From JAGXKT01 sp964531695 (GTDB lineage Bacteria > Planctomycetota > Phycisphaerae > SM23-33), in assembly GCA_964531695.1 (NCBI GenBank), contig CAZHEH010000002.1:62001-126000 (forward strand): a stretch of 64,000 nucleotides of DNA. The letters run 5' to 3'. Shown piece after piece: positions 42,987-52,671 of this stretch. Below the pieces are notes generated by a model. That model had not been told where the DNA came from, ran no database searches, and saw only the letters and a list, made by a program, of their open reading frames with translations. The stretch's first letter is position 1. Each line of letters opens with the position of its first letter. A program made the position numbers and the translations under genes.

Positions 42987-45293
42987 ATGCCGTTTGTGCA
43001 TCCGGTGATATTCTGGTCCGGCCTCGGCGCGGTCTCCGTGCCGGTCATCATTCACATCCTCAACCGCACGCGGTTCCGCATGCGGGATTGGGCAGCCATG
43101 CGCTTCCTGTACGAGGCGATGAAGCGCAACCGCCGCCGCCTTCAGATCGAGGAACTGATCCTGCTGGCGCTGCGGATGCTCGTCATCGTGGCCCTCGCGC
43201 TGGCCCTCGGGCGGCTGCTGGGTTGCCAATCGCTCGAGTCATGGCAGCTCGGCGGGGAGGGCCCGGAGACGGCCGTCTTCGTGGTGGACGACAGCTTCTC
43301 CATGGGCCAGCGGGCCGGCGACGGGACGCTGTTCGACGCGGCCGTCAACGAGATGACCGAGCAGATCCGCGGCATGCCGCCCGGCTCTCGCGTCGCGATC
43401 CTGCGTACGTGTGCCGGTGAGGACGCCGCCGATCCGCTGAGTGAGCTGCAAGAGATCGAAGACCCGGCCTCCGCGGCCGAGCACCTCCGCGCTGTGGGCG
43501 CCGCCCACGAGGTCGGGGACCTGGCCGCGGCGCTGGACGTCGCGCACAAGATGCTCAAGGGCACCTCGGGAACGCGTCGGCTGTACGTTCTGAGCGATTT
43601 CCGGCGCAAGGATCTGGCCCCGCCGGACCGGGCCGGACGCCTGCGCGAGCGGCTGAACGCGATCGCCGGCGAGGGCGTCGACGTGGTGATGGCCGACTAC
43701 GGTCGGGAGGCCGAGGCCAATCTGACCGTCGAGCAGGTCGCTCCCGCCCGCCGGCGCGACAGCGCCGAGGACATCGCCGTGGTCGGCCAGCCGATCGAGG
43801 TCCGCGTGGTCGTGCGGAACCACGGACGCATGCCGAGCCCGCGGACCGAGGTCACACTGCTCGCGCGCCACGCGGACGAGCCGCCGCGCCCGGCCGCCGA
43901 GCCGCAGCAACTTGCTCCGCTGGAGCCGGGCGACGCCGCGGCCGTCGCCTTCGAGGTCAAGCCGACCCGCTCCGGGCCGATGGTCCTCCGCGCGAAGCTG
44001 CCGGAAGATGAACTGGAGCTGGACAACCAGGCCCGTCTCGTGATCGACGTAAGCGCGGCGATCCGTCTGCTCGTCGTCGACGACCGCCGCCGCCAGCCAC
44101 GCCCGCGCGACCGGGCGAGCTTCTCCCTGCTGGAGGCCCTCAGCCCGGCCACGCAGGACACCGGGTTCGACTGCGACGTGGTCAGCTCGCAGGAGTTGGC
44201 GACCGTCGACTTCAGCGAGTACGACGCCGTGGCGCTGCTGGACGTGGCGTCCTTCCCCGCCTCGGCCGGCGAGAGCGAAGAAGACCGCGGCGAGATCACC
44301 TACCCGGCGCTGGAGGCCCTGGAGGAGTTCGTCCGGGGCGGGGGCGGCGTGGCGATCTTCATGGGCGACCGCGTCGCGCCGGGCTTCTACAACCGGCACA
44401 TGTTCGACGGCGGGAGGGGCCTGCTGCCGCTGCCCATCCGCCCGCGACAGGGCGACCCCGACGACGAAACGTCCTACGTCCGCTTCACCATGCAGGAGAC
44501 GCAGGCGGTCCGCACGGCCGCACCGTGGCTGCGGGAATGCTTCTTCCCCCTTGGCGACGAGATCGACCTGACCCAACTCGTGCGGGTGCGTGCGCACATC
44601 CCCGTGGACGTTCCCGAGACGGAGACGGGCGTGGGTGCGGCCGCCGACACGGTGATTCTGGCGCGCTTCACGGACCCGCGGAACTCGCCGGCCATCGCGC
44701 TCAAGCCGTTGGGCAGGGGCCGGGTTCTGACCTTCTTCACCTCGGCCGGGCGCGAGTGGACGGATTGGCCCGCCACCGGCGGCGACCACAGCTACGTGCC
44801 CGTGATGAACAAGACGTTCCAGTTCCTCGCCCGGCCCCGTGACGCGGGGCGCAACGCTCCCGTCGGCACGCCGATCGAGTACGACGTGCCGCGGCGGCGA
44901 CGCAGGGCGGAGGCCGTCCTCACGCTCGTCAGCGATGCCCGCGAGCCGGAGCAGGCGACCTGGCGGGAAGCGCCGGAGAAGGTCAGCTTCGACGACCCCG
45001 ACCGCGCCGGGACCTACGCCCTGGCCTTCCGGCTGGCCGGGCGCGAGCTGGGAACGGAGCTGTTCTCCCGCGATGTGAACCCCGCCGAGGGGGATCTGAC
45101 GCCCGGCCGGCAGGAGGCCATCGCGCCGCTGATCAAGGGTGAGTACCTCTACACGGAGCGGGACGCGACGGCCGACGCCGAAGCGCTGCTCGTCGAGGAG
45201 AAGACCGAATACTGGATGTACGCCCTGGTGGCGATGCTGGGGCTCATGGCCGTGGAAACCGTGTTGGCGCGACGCTTCGGGCACTACGCCTGA
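42987..45293 (+). CDS. BatA-type membrane protein with VWA and amidotransferase-like domains
   Basis: 768 residues. The N-terminus has the BatA pattern: FVHPVIFWSGLGAVSVPVII (helix), HILNRTRFRMRDWAAMRFL, then a second helix after RRRRLQIEELILLALRMLVI. A VWA-like domain follows, with the MIDAS-like VFVVDDSFSMGQ near 95. Then beta-sandwich linkers and a GATase/DUF4159-like part, where GGGVAIFMGDRV lies near 453. The last helix YALVAMLGLMAVETVLARR ends in the membrane. It probably exposes the VWA part to the periplasm, and MoxR may prepare it. The ATG at 42987 matches the family N-terminus; the frame is open upstream, but not used. Confidence 0.88.
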   Translation: MPFVHPVIFWSGLGAVSVPVIIHILNRTRFRMRDWAAMRFLYEAMKRNRRRLQIEELILLALRMLVIVALALALGRLLGCQSLESWQLGGEGPETAVFVVDDSFSMGQRAGDGTLFDAAVNEMTEQIRGMPPGSRVAILRTCAGEDAADPLSELQEIEDPASAAEHLRAVGAAHEVGDLAAALDVAHKMLKGTSGTRRLYVLSDFRRKDLAPPDRAGRLRERLNAIAGEGVDVVMADYGREAEANLTVEQVAPARRRDSAEDIAVVGQPIEVRVVVRNHGRMPSPRTEVTLLARHADEPPRPAAEPQQLAPLEPGDAAAVAFEVKPTRSGPMVLRAKLPEDELELDNQARLVIDVSAAIRLLVVDDRRRQPRPRDRASFSLLEALSPATQDTGFDCDVVSSQELATVDFSEYDAVALLDVASFPASAGESEEDRGEITYPALEALEEFVRGGGGVAIFMGDRVAPGFYNRHMFDGGRGLLPLPIRPRQGDPDDETSYVRFTMQETQAVRTAAPWLRECFFPLGDEIDLTQLVRVRAHIPVDVPETETGVGAAADTVILARFTDPRNSPAIALKPLGRGRVLTFFTSAGREWTDWPATGGDHSYVPVMNKTFQFLARPRDAGRNAPVGTPIEYDVPRRRRRAEAVLTLVSDAREPEQATWREAPEKVSFDDPDRAGTYALAFRLAGRELGTELFSRDVNPAEGDLTPGRQEAIAPLIKGEYLYTERDATADAEALLVEEKTEYWMYALVAMLGLMAVETVLARRFGHYA

Positions 45294-45315
45294 GCGGCGC
45301 GAACGGAAGTGGCGA

Positions 45316-48000
45316 ATGCAGAAGCTGATTCAATGGCTCTTTGATCTGGACCCGGACGAACTGGAGGCCAGCGAAAGCTGGTGGTTCGAGTTCGCGGCCG
45401 ACTACGGCAACGGCGTGATCCTCGCGATGGTGGCGGGACTGGCCGTGCTCGGGTTCCTGGTGGTCCGCAGCTACCGGCGGGAGGGTCACGCGCCCGTGGC
45501 GATCAAGGCGATGCTGACGGCGTTGCGCCTGCTGGTCGTCGCGGCCGCGGTGGCGCTGCTGTTCCGCCCGGCGATCGTGCTGCGATTCGTCGAGAAGCGT
45601 TTCTCCACGGTCGCCGTCGTGATCGACGACAGTGCCTCGATGGAGGAGACGGACCGCTACGTCGGCTCCGACCTCGAGGGGGCCCCAGAGGAGTCGGTGG
45701 CCTTGGCGGAGATGCTGGGCGTGTCTCCGCGTGAACTGAATGAACTGCCCCGGATCGAGGCGGTCCGCAGGGCCCTGCTTCGCCGCGAGGGCGCGCTGGC
45801 CCGGCTCGCGGAGAATCAGGACGTGCTGCTGCTGCGCTTCGCCCCCGGCGGGCCCGGCGGCGCGGACTACGTCGAGGGCCTGGGCGTCATCCCCGCGGCC
45901 GCCCGCGAGGGCGACGGCGAGAAGGTGGACCTCTCCGCCCTGTCCGGAGCGATGGCGCCGCTGGCGGCCCAGGGCACCACCACGGACCTCGCGGCGGCCG
46001 TGCGCGGGGCGCTGGCCCGGTCCGCAGGGCGCCGGCTGTCCGGGATGGTGATCGTCTCGGACGGCCAGCCGACGGTGCAGGACCCGGCGCCGGGCCTGAC
46101 GGCCGCACGGGAACTGGCGGCGGGCCGGCGCGTGCCGCTGTGCGCCGTGTGCGTGGGCCGGCAGCGCCGGCACGTGCGGAACGTTGCGGTGGCCTCCATT
46201 CGCACGCCCGCCCGGCAGGTGCGCAGGGGCGATAACCTCACGTTCACCGTCCGCGTGCGTCATTCGCTGTATGAGGAGATGGACACGGTCGTGCGACTCA
46301 TGCGACGGGCCGCCCGCGGCCCGGGGCGGGAGGAGCCGGGCGATTGGTCCGAGGTGGCGGCCACGGACGTGACGCTGCCGTCCGGGCTGGAACCGGACGA
46401 GCCGACGCCGCGCGAGACCGTTACGGAGGTCGAGATCGAGCTGACCGCCGAGCAGGTCGGGACCGAGCCGGGGCTGTTCGACTTCGAGGCCCGCGTCGAC
46501 GCGCTGACTGACGAGGTGAACACCGAGGATAACGTCAAGCTGACGACGCTCGAGGTGCGGGACGACAAGGTGAACGTCCTGCTGATCGGCAACGCCGGCT
46601 GGGAGTTCCAGTTCCTGCGGAACTTCTTCCTGCGGGCCCGCCGCGAGGGCCCGGACGGAGAGCCGCAGGATGTCTTCCGCGTGAGCGTGTGGCAGCAGGA
46701 CGCGGACCCGGGGCTGAACCTCGACGCCTCCCGGGGCATGGAGATCGAGGGGCTGCCGGCCGAGCTGTCCGAGCTGATCCGCACGCCCGACGGCTCCAGC
46801 GGCTACGACATGGTCATTCTGTACGACCCGCAGCCGTCGGAGGGCTTCGACGAGGAATTCGTGGACAACTTGCAGGCATTCGTCGCCGACCACGGAGGCG
46901 GCCTGTGCTACGTGGCCGGGCGCAAGTACACCGAGATGCTCCTGTCCGACCGCGACGCCTACGGCGCCTTGCACGATCTGCTGCCCGTCGAGCTGGGGCG
47001 CAACGAAAGCGCCCGCATCGAGGAGCGGGTCCACAGCAGCCGCCCGCGGGCCTATCGCGTCGTCCTGCGCGAGGACGGCATGGGCCACCCCGTGACCCGC
47101 ATGGGGCCCGAGGGCGAGGACGCCAACCACGTGTGGGCCGTGCTGCCGGGCATCTACTGGTCACAGGCGGTCTTCCAGGCCAAGCCGATGGCTCGCGTGC
47201 TGGCCGTCAGCTCGAACCCGTGGCACCAGACGGGCGAGGGCGAGCCCGAGCCCGTGCTGGCGCTGCACCAGCCCGGACGCGGCCGGGTGCTCTACGTCGG
47301 GTTCGACAGCACTTGGCGATGGCGTCGCGTCAACGACGCGGCGTACTTCCGCCGCTTCTGGACGAATGTCGCGAGGTTCCTCGGGCCGCTGGAGTTCTCT
47401 CAGCTCATCGTCGACACGACCCGCCGCGAATACGAGGCGGGCGACGAGGTCGTCGTCGAGGCCACCGTCTACGGCGAGGGCTTCAAGCCGCTGACGGCCA
47501 AGAGCTACCGGCTGCTGCTCCGGCGCACCGACACGGAAGAGCCGCTGGAGCGGGAAATCGAGATGGAACTCGTCGACCCGGAAAACTCGCCCGGGCTCTA
47601 CCGCCTGCGGCTCAAGCACCTCGACCCCGGCACGTACGAGCTGGCCCCCGCGCCGGCGGGCGAGGACGCGGCCGCGTCGCCGCCCCTCACGGAAGTGGCC
47701 CCCGAACGCGTTGAAACCTCGGGTTTCACCGTCACGCGGAAGCGCGGCGAGCAGCTCCGTCCCGAAGCGAACCCCGCGACGCTGCGGCAGCTCCTCGGCT
47801 CGGCCGCCGAGCGGCAGTACGCGTCGCTGGCGGAGATGGATAAGCTGGGGCCGCTGCTGGCCTCCGAGCCGCTGACACTCCGCCCGAAGAAGCGATACGA
47901 GCTGTTGGACGCGGTGCGGCCGACGTCCGTCGTTCTGGGCCTGCTGGTGGTGCTGCTGGCCGGCGAGTGGTTCGTGCGGAAACTGTACAACATGGCGTGA
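45316..48000 (+). CDS. Membrane-anchored VWA and glutamine-amidotransferase-like protein
   Basis: 894 residues. Two N-terminal helices (GVILAMVAGLAVLGFLVV and ALRLLVVAAAVALLFRPAIV) precede a VWA domain with the MIDAS-type start VAVVIDDSASME near residue 95 and a later MVIVSDGQPT. Then come beta-sandwich linkers, a GATase-like domain near 495-600 (YDMVILYDPQPSEGF, GGGLCYVAGRKYTE) and a C-terminal helix (VVLGLLVVLLAGEWFV). Paralogous in plan to the gene before it. Starts 22 nt after the BatA-type gene. Together they form a pair of membrane VWA proteins typical of MoxR clusters. The MIDAS Asp-x-Ser-x-Ser is present as DDSAS. Confidence 0.88.
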   Translation: MQKLIQWLFDLDPDELEASESWWFEFAADYGNGVILAMVAGLAVLGFLVVRSYRREGHAPVAIKAMLTALRLLVVAAAVALLFRPAIVLRFVEKRFSTVAVVIDDSASMEETDRYVGSDLEGAPEESVALAEMLGVSPRELNELPRIEAVRRALLRREGALARLAENQDVLLLRFAPGGPGGADYVEGLGVIPAAAREGDGEKVDLSALSGAMAPLAAQGTTTDLAAAVRGALARSAGRRLSGMVIVSDGQPTVQDPAPGLTAARELAAGRRVPLCAVCVGRQRRHVRNVAVASIRTPARQVRRGDNLTFTVRVRHSLYEEMDTVVRLMRRAARGPGREEPGDWSEVAATDVTLPSGLEPDEPTPRETVTEVEIELTAEQVGTEPGLFDFEARVDALTDEVNTEDNVKLTTLEVRDDKVNVLLIGNAGWEFQFLRNFFLRARREGPDGEPQDVFRVSVWQQDADPGLNLDASRGMEIEGLPAELSELIRTPDGSSGYDMVILYDPQPSEGFDEEFVDNLQAFVADHGGGLCYVAGRKYTEMLLSDRDAYGALHDLLPVELGRNESARIEERVHSSRPRAYRVVLREDGMGHPVTRMGPEGEDANHVWAVLPGIYWSQAVFQAKPMARVLAVSSNPWHQTGEGEPEPVLALHQPGRGRVLYVGFDSTWRWRRVNDAAYFRRFWTNVARFLGPLEFSQLIVDTTRREYEAGDEVVVEATVYGEGFKPLTAKSYRLLLRRTDTEEPLEREIEMELVDPENSPGLYRLRLKHLDPGTYELAPAPAGEDAAASPPLTEVAPERVETSGFTVTRKRGEQLRPEANPATLRQLLGSAAERQYASLAEMDKLGPLLASEPLTLRPKKRYELLDAVRPTSVVLGLLVVLLAGEWFVRKLYNMA

Positions 48001-48095
48001 CGCCGGCCCGCGCCGGGTATTTGCCAATGGGCGGAACTCGGGCGGTACATCGGGCGTCAAAGGAAGGCCGAGACCCGAACGGTCGGAGAAGTGCA

Positions 48096-50417
48096 ATGGT
48101 GAGCGCTCAACCCCTGCCATCTACGTTGACCTCGAAGCTCGGCGGGCTTCGCCGGCACCTCCGCGCGCGCCTGGTGGCCGAAGGCGTCGCCTGGATGCTG
48201 ATGGCCCTCGTGGCGGGGGTGTTCCTGACGTTGGCGATCGACTACGCCCTGCGGCTGGACGACCGCGCGCTGCGAGCGACGGTGGTGGGGCTGACGCTGG
48301 CGGGCATCGCGTGGGTGGTCTGGCAGCAGTTGCTGCGTCCGCTGTTCGTGCCGATGCGCCCGGCCGACCTGGCGCTGCTGGTCGAGCGGCACTACCCGCA
48401 GCTCGCGGATCGGCTGGCGGGGGCGGTCGAGTTCTCGCTGGCCGGGCGGCCGCGGGACGACGCCAGCCCGGCCATGCTCGCGCGGATGTACCAGGAAGCC
48501 GGCGCGATGGTCGACCGGCTCGACTTCTCCCGGACCGTCGAGCGGCAGCAGATGCGCCGCGTGGGCATGCTCGCGCTGGGGACGCTGTTCGTGCTGACGG
48601 GCTTCGCCGTCTGGCAGACGGACGTGATGTCGCGCTGGTTCCGCCGGAACGTGCTGTTCGCCGACGCGACGCGGGTTTCCTGGCCGCAGGACGTGTACCT
48701 AAAGGTCCAGGGCACGCAGCACTTCACCGTGCTGCGCGGCGAGAGCTTGCCGATTACCGTCCTTCCGACGGGCAAGGGCGAACCGCCGGACGAGATTACG
48801 CTCCATCGGAGCTACGAGTCGATGGCGCGGGAATCCGAGGACAAGATGCCGCTGATGGACAACCCGGCCCGCTACGAGAAGACCATCGAGAACGTCCGCG
48901 AGCCGTTCACCTTCTACGTCACCGGCGGGGACGACCGCACGGACAAGCGCAACCCGCACCACGTGCATGTGATCGACCCGCCGGCGGTCGAGGACATCGA
49001 GTTCACTGTGGTCTACCCGCGATATACCGGGCGGCAGCCCGAAAGGTTCGGTAACGGCACGACCGTGCCGGCCGTGCCGTTCGGCGGGACGCTGTCCATC
49101 GAGGCCGACCTCAACAAGACGTGTGCATCCGCCGAGATTCGCTTGGGCACGTGGACGCGCGACCCCGGCACGGGCGAGCGATCCCGCTTCAACGGCCGGA
49201 CCGTCTGGAGCTCCGACGGGCCGCTGGAGGGCGAGTTGCGGTCGTCCTTCGGGCTCGACGGCGAAAACAGCTTCGCCGACCTCGTCATCAACATTCGTCT
49301 CACCGACGAGCAGGACTACACCAACGGTCTGGGCCAGGACTACGCCGTGCGCGTCTTGCCGGACCGGGCTCCGAGCGTCAAGATCGCCAAGATCGGCGGC
49401 CTGCCGGAGATTCGCGGCGTGGCGCCGGATGCCGTGCTGCCGGTCCGCGTGACGGCGACCGACGAGTACGGAGTGGCCATGGGCGTCGTGCCGGAAGAGT
49501 GGCGTTCCCTCGTGCAGGACATGGCCCGGCGGCGGGAGATGCCGGTCGAGCAGGTCCTGGCCGAGTACGGCGCTCCGGCGTTGTCCGTGCGGGTCACGGA
49601 GGTGCAAGAGGAGGAGCCGTCGCTGAGCCAGCCGGTGGCGGCCCTTGTCCGCCGGGATGAGAGCGAGCAGGTGGCGGTTCGCCACGAGTTGAGCTTCGAC
49701 GGGGGGATCGCGCCGGGTACGGGCGTGCGCGTCGCGGCGGTGGCGTCGGACGGGCGGCCGGCGGATCTTGGCGGCCCGGGCCGACAGGTCAGTTCCGCGC
49801 TGGATCTTCGGATCATGGAACGGTCCGAGTTGTCCGAGGAGCTGCGCCGCTGGGAGAAGCGGGTGTCGGACCGTTTCGCCGAGGCGACGGACTCGCAGGC
49901 GAGGGCGTACGCCCAGACGCTGACGGCCGGCGAGGAGTCGGCCGTCGGGCTGACCGGCGAGGGCGTCGGCATGCTGGAGGAGTCGGCCGCAACGCAGCGG
50001 TCGGTGGCGGGGCAGTGTGCGGCCGCGGCGCTGACGTTCCGCGGCGTGTTGCAGGAGATGAAGTACAACCACATCGGCGAGTCCAGCGAATGGGCGGCCG
50101 TGTCCGTGGGCATTATCGACCCCTTGGAATCTCTCGCCGAGAGAGGCCGGGCGGTGGCGTTGGAACTGGAACGGATCGTCATGGCGCCGGACGACGAGGG
50201 CCTTTCCGAGGCAATCGAGGCGGCGGCGGATGAGCAGCGGGATATCCTGGAACGAATGAAGGCGATCGGCAGGAAGATGGAGAAGCTCCGCTCGCTCCAG
50301 GCGATGGCCGACCGCGTCGAGCGGATGATCAAGTGGCACGAGCGGCTCCGCGAGGAGATCGAAGCGGAGCGTGAAGCGGGCATCGAGAACATCCTGGGTC
50401 CCGGAACGGACCGGTGA
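48096..50417 (+). CDS. DUF4175-like membrane protein with extracytoplasmic domains
   Basis: 773 residues. Two helices near the start (LMALVAGVFLTLAIDYAL, then ALRATVVGLTLAGIAWVVWQ) and a third (MLALGTLFVLTGFAVWQTDVM) are followed by a long soluble part with Ig-like beta-sandwich domains, for instance around EDIEFTVVYPRYTGRQPE. The C-terminal 170 residues are coiled-coil. The layout matches DUF4175-type proteins that follow BatA/VWA genes. It has a GGAGAA ribosome site and begins 95 nt after the VWA gene. Role unknown, presumably part of the same membrane complex. Confidence 0.8.
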   Translation: MVSAQPLPSTLTSKLGGLRRHLRARLVAEGVAWMLMALVAGVFLTLAIDYALRLDDRALRATVVGLTLAGIAWVVWQQLLRPLFVPMRPADLALLVERHYPQLADRLAGAVEFSLAGRPRDDASPAMLARMYQEAGAMVDRLDFSRTVERQQMRRVGMLALGTLFVLTGFAVWQTDVMSRWFRRNVLFADATRVSWPQDVYLKVQGTQHFTVLRGESLPITVLPTGKGEPPDEITLHRSYESMARESEDKMPLMDNPARYEKTIENVREPFTFYVTGGDDRTDKRNPHHVHVIDPPAVEDIEFTVVYPRYTGRQPERFGNGTTVPAVPFGGTLSIEADLNKTCASAEIRLGTWTRDPGTGERSRFNGRTVWSSDGPLEGELRSSFGLDGENSFADLVINIRLTDEQDYTNGLGQDYAVRVLPDRAPSVKIAKIGGLPEIRGVAPDAVLPVRVTATDEYGVAMGVVPEEWRSLVQDMARRREMPVEQVLAEYGAPALSVRVTEVQEEEPSLSQPVAALVRRDESEQVAVRHELSFDGGIAPGTGVRVAAVASDGRPADLGGPGRQVSSALDLRIMERSELSEELRRWEKRVSDRFAEATDSQARAYAQTLTAGEESAVGLTGEGVGMLEESAATQRSVAGQCAAAALTFRGVLQEMKYNHIGESSEWAAVSVGIIDPLESLAERGRAVALELERIVMAPDDEGLSEAIEAAADEQRDILERMKAIGRKMEKLRSLQAMADRVERMIKWHERLREEIEAEREAGIENILGPGTDR

Positions 50418-50448
50418 ACGGGTTGTTGAAACAAGCGGGAGGTGGGAC

Positions 50449-52671
50449 ATGAGACACATCGTAATCGCATGCATGCTGGGGGTGGTAGTCGCGGGCCTCT
50501 ATGCGGAGCCCGCCGGCGAAGAGGACGAGGTCCGCGAAGGCGCGAAGCTGGGCGAGTTGGCCCAGCGTCAGCAGCTTACCAAGCAGGACTTCGAGCGTCT
50601 GACGACGGAGATGCTCTCCCTGGCCGAGGAGTTGGCCGACAGCGAGCCGGACTCCGCGGAGATCCTGCGCGAGGCGGTCAAGCGGGCGCGCGGGGCTTAT
50701 GAGATCTCCGAGGACATGGACGATGTCATCGAGTACCTCCGCAAGGGCATGACCGAACTGGCCGCGCGGAGCGAGGGGGACGTCATCGAGAAGCTCGAGC
50801 GCGTGCTGCGCCTGCTTCGAGAGGGCGTGACGGACATGGACCGCCGCATGGAGCGCATCCGGCAGATGGAGGAGATGCGCAAGGACGTGGCCCGGATGAT
50901 CGAAGAGCAGGGCGTTCTGGAGCGGCTCAGCGACGTCCACGCGCGGGCGGACGAGATCGAGGCGACGCTCGGCGAGCTAGACGCGAAGATTGCCGAGCTG
51001 ATCGAGGCCCAGCGGAAGCTCAAGGAGCGGACCGGCGAGCTGGGCCGGCCGGACGAGGGTGTGGCCCAACTGGCCGAGTTGCGGGACGAGCTCGCGGAGA
51101 TGATCGGCGAGCAGGCGGCCCTGGCGGAAGACGCCGCCACCGCGCCCGATCGCGAGCGGCCGATGCTCGCCGAGAAGCAGACAGACCTGGCGGAGCGCGC
51201 CTCCGAGGCGTCAGACCAGATCGCGGAGGCCAAGGGCAGCGAGGCCGTGCGGGCCGCGCTGGAGGAAGCCGAAACCGGCCCCGAGGCGCTGGAACGGGCC
51301 GCCGAGGACGCGGGCAAGGCCGGCAAGAAGATGCGCGAGGCCGGCAAGGCCCTGCACGACGCCCAGACCGCGGCCGCCGGGCAGGCCCAGAAGGACGCGA
51401 TGGAGAAGCTGGCCGAGGCCCATCGGGCCCTGTCCGAGGCGGTGGAGGCGGCCGCCAAGCCGACGCCTGCCGGCGGGTTGGCAGGCGAACAGAAGGCCCT
51501 GGCGGGCAAGACGCGCGAGGCCTCCGACGCGGCCGGCAAGGCCGGGGGGGCCGCCCGGCAGCCCGAGGAGGCCACGCCCGATCTTTCCGGTGCGGCCGGG
51601 GAGATGGACGAGGCGGCCGAGAAGCTCTCCGGGCAGGACAAGGCCGGCGCTGCCGGGCACCAGCAAGAGGCGATCGAGAAGCTCAAGGCCGAGCGCGAGC
51701 GGCTCGAAGACCTCCACCGCCGCATGGAGGAGGATCTGGCCCGCAAGCTCGCCGAGCAGAAGCCGCCGCAGGACGATCTCCATCGGCGAGCGGAAGACAT
51801 GGCCGGCGATATGGAGGGCGAGGGCGGCGACATGCCGGGCCGGAAGCAGATGCAGGGCGCGGCCGGGTCGATGGGCAAGGCGTCCAAGCAGTTGAGCAAG
51901 TCCGATGCGGGTGGCGCCAATGCTGAGCAGAACGACGCTCTGGAGCGGCTCCGCGAGGCCCGGGAGGCACTGGACGAGACCATCGCGCGAGAGCTCGAGA
52001 TGGCGCAGGCCGAGCAGTTGGCGAAGATCGACGAGATGCTCGTGCTGATCCTCGGCAAGCAGCAGAAGATCAGCCAAGCGACCATCGCGACGAACGCTCG
52101 ACGCGGCGAGGACGGCTTCGACCGCGTGGACCAGGTCAATCTCGGCGAGTTGGCCGAGGGCGAGGGCAAGCTCGCCGGCGAGATCCGCCGCATCAGTGAA
52201 ATGCTCTCCAAGGAAGGCACGACCGTGGTGTTCCCGGCCATTCTGGAGGAGGTCGAGGCCGACCTGGCGACCGTCAAGGAGCGGCTGTCGTCGCGAAAGG
52301 CCGGGGCCCTGACCCAGGAGATGCAGGCCGGCATCGAGGAATCGCTGCAACGGATGATCGACGCGATGCGCAAGGAGCTGGCCGAGCGGCGCAAGTCCGG
52401 CGGGGGCGGCAGTTGCCCCGGCGGCGGGGGAGGCGGCAAGCAGCCGCTGGTTCCACCCGTGGCGGAGCTGAAGCTGCTGCTGGAGCTTCAGTTGCAGGTG
52501 AACAGACGCACCGCCGTCGTGGCCCGCCAGGTCGAGGGCGGCGGCCTGCCCGCGGCCGAGGCCGAAGACACGCACCGGAACCTCGCCGAGCGGCAGGGCA
52601 AGGTGGAAGACATGACCCGAAAGGTTGCCGAGCGGATGAGCTTGGGCAAGGAAACGAAGGTGTCGCCATGA
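50449..52671 (+). CDS. Secreted Ala/Glu-rich coiled-coil protein
   Basis: 740 residues. A signal peptide (HIVIACMLGVVVAGLYA) leads into a sequence that is almost entirely helical and dominated by Ala, Glu, Lys, Arg and Leu. Heptad patterns point to long coiled coils, for example QQLTKQDFERLTTEMLSL and EELADSEPDSAEIL. A glycine-rich break (GGGGSCPGGGGGGK) interrupts it near 671-684. No enzymatic motif is visible. Large coiled-coil proteins are common after DUF4175 genes in these clusters and may be the periplasmic scaffold. The ATG at 50449 (GGGAGG site) is used. It overlaps the next gene as ATGA. Confidence 0.8.
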   Translation: MRHIVIACMLGVVVAGLYAEPAGEEDEVREGAKLGELAQRQQLTKQDFERLTTEMLSLAEELADSEPDSAEILREAVKRARGAYEISEDMDDVIEYLRKGMTELAARSEGDVIEKLERVLRLLREGVTDMDRRMERIRQMEEMRKDVARMIEEQGVLERLSDVHARADEIEATLGELDAKIAELIEAQRKLKERTGELGRPDEGVAQLAELRDELAEMIGEQAALAEDAATAPDRERPMLAEKQTDLAERASEASDQIAEAKGSEAVRAALEEAETGPEALERAAEDAGKAGKKMREAGKALHDAQTAAAGQAQKDAMEKLAEAHRALSEAVEAAAKPTPAGGLAGEQKALAGKTREASDAAGKAGGAARQPEEATPDLSGAAGEMDEAAEKLSGQDKAGAAGHQQEAIEKLKAERERLEDLHRRMEEDLARKLAEQKPPQDDLHRRAEDMAGDMEGEGGDMPGRKQMQGAAGSMGKASKQLSKSDAGGANAEQNDALERLREAREALDETIARELEMAQAEQLAKIDEMLVLILGKQQKISQATIATNARRGEDGFDRVDQVNLGELAEGEGKLAGEIRRISEMLSKEGTTVVFPAILEEVEADLATVKERLSSRKAGALTQEMQAGIEESLQRMIDAMRKELAERRKSGGGGSCPGGGGGGKQPLVPPVAELKLLLELQLQVNRRTAVVARQVEGGGLPAAEAEDTHRNLAERQGKVEDMTRKVAERMSLGKETKVSP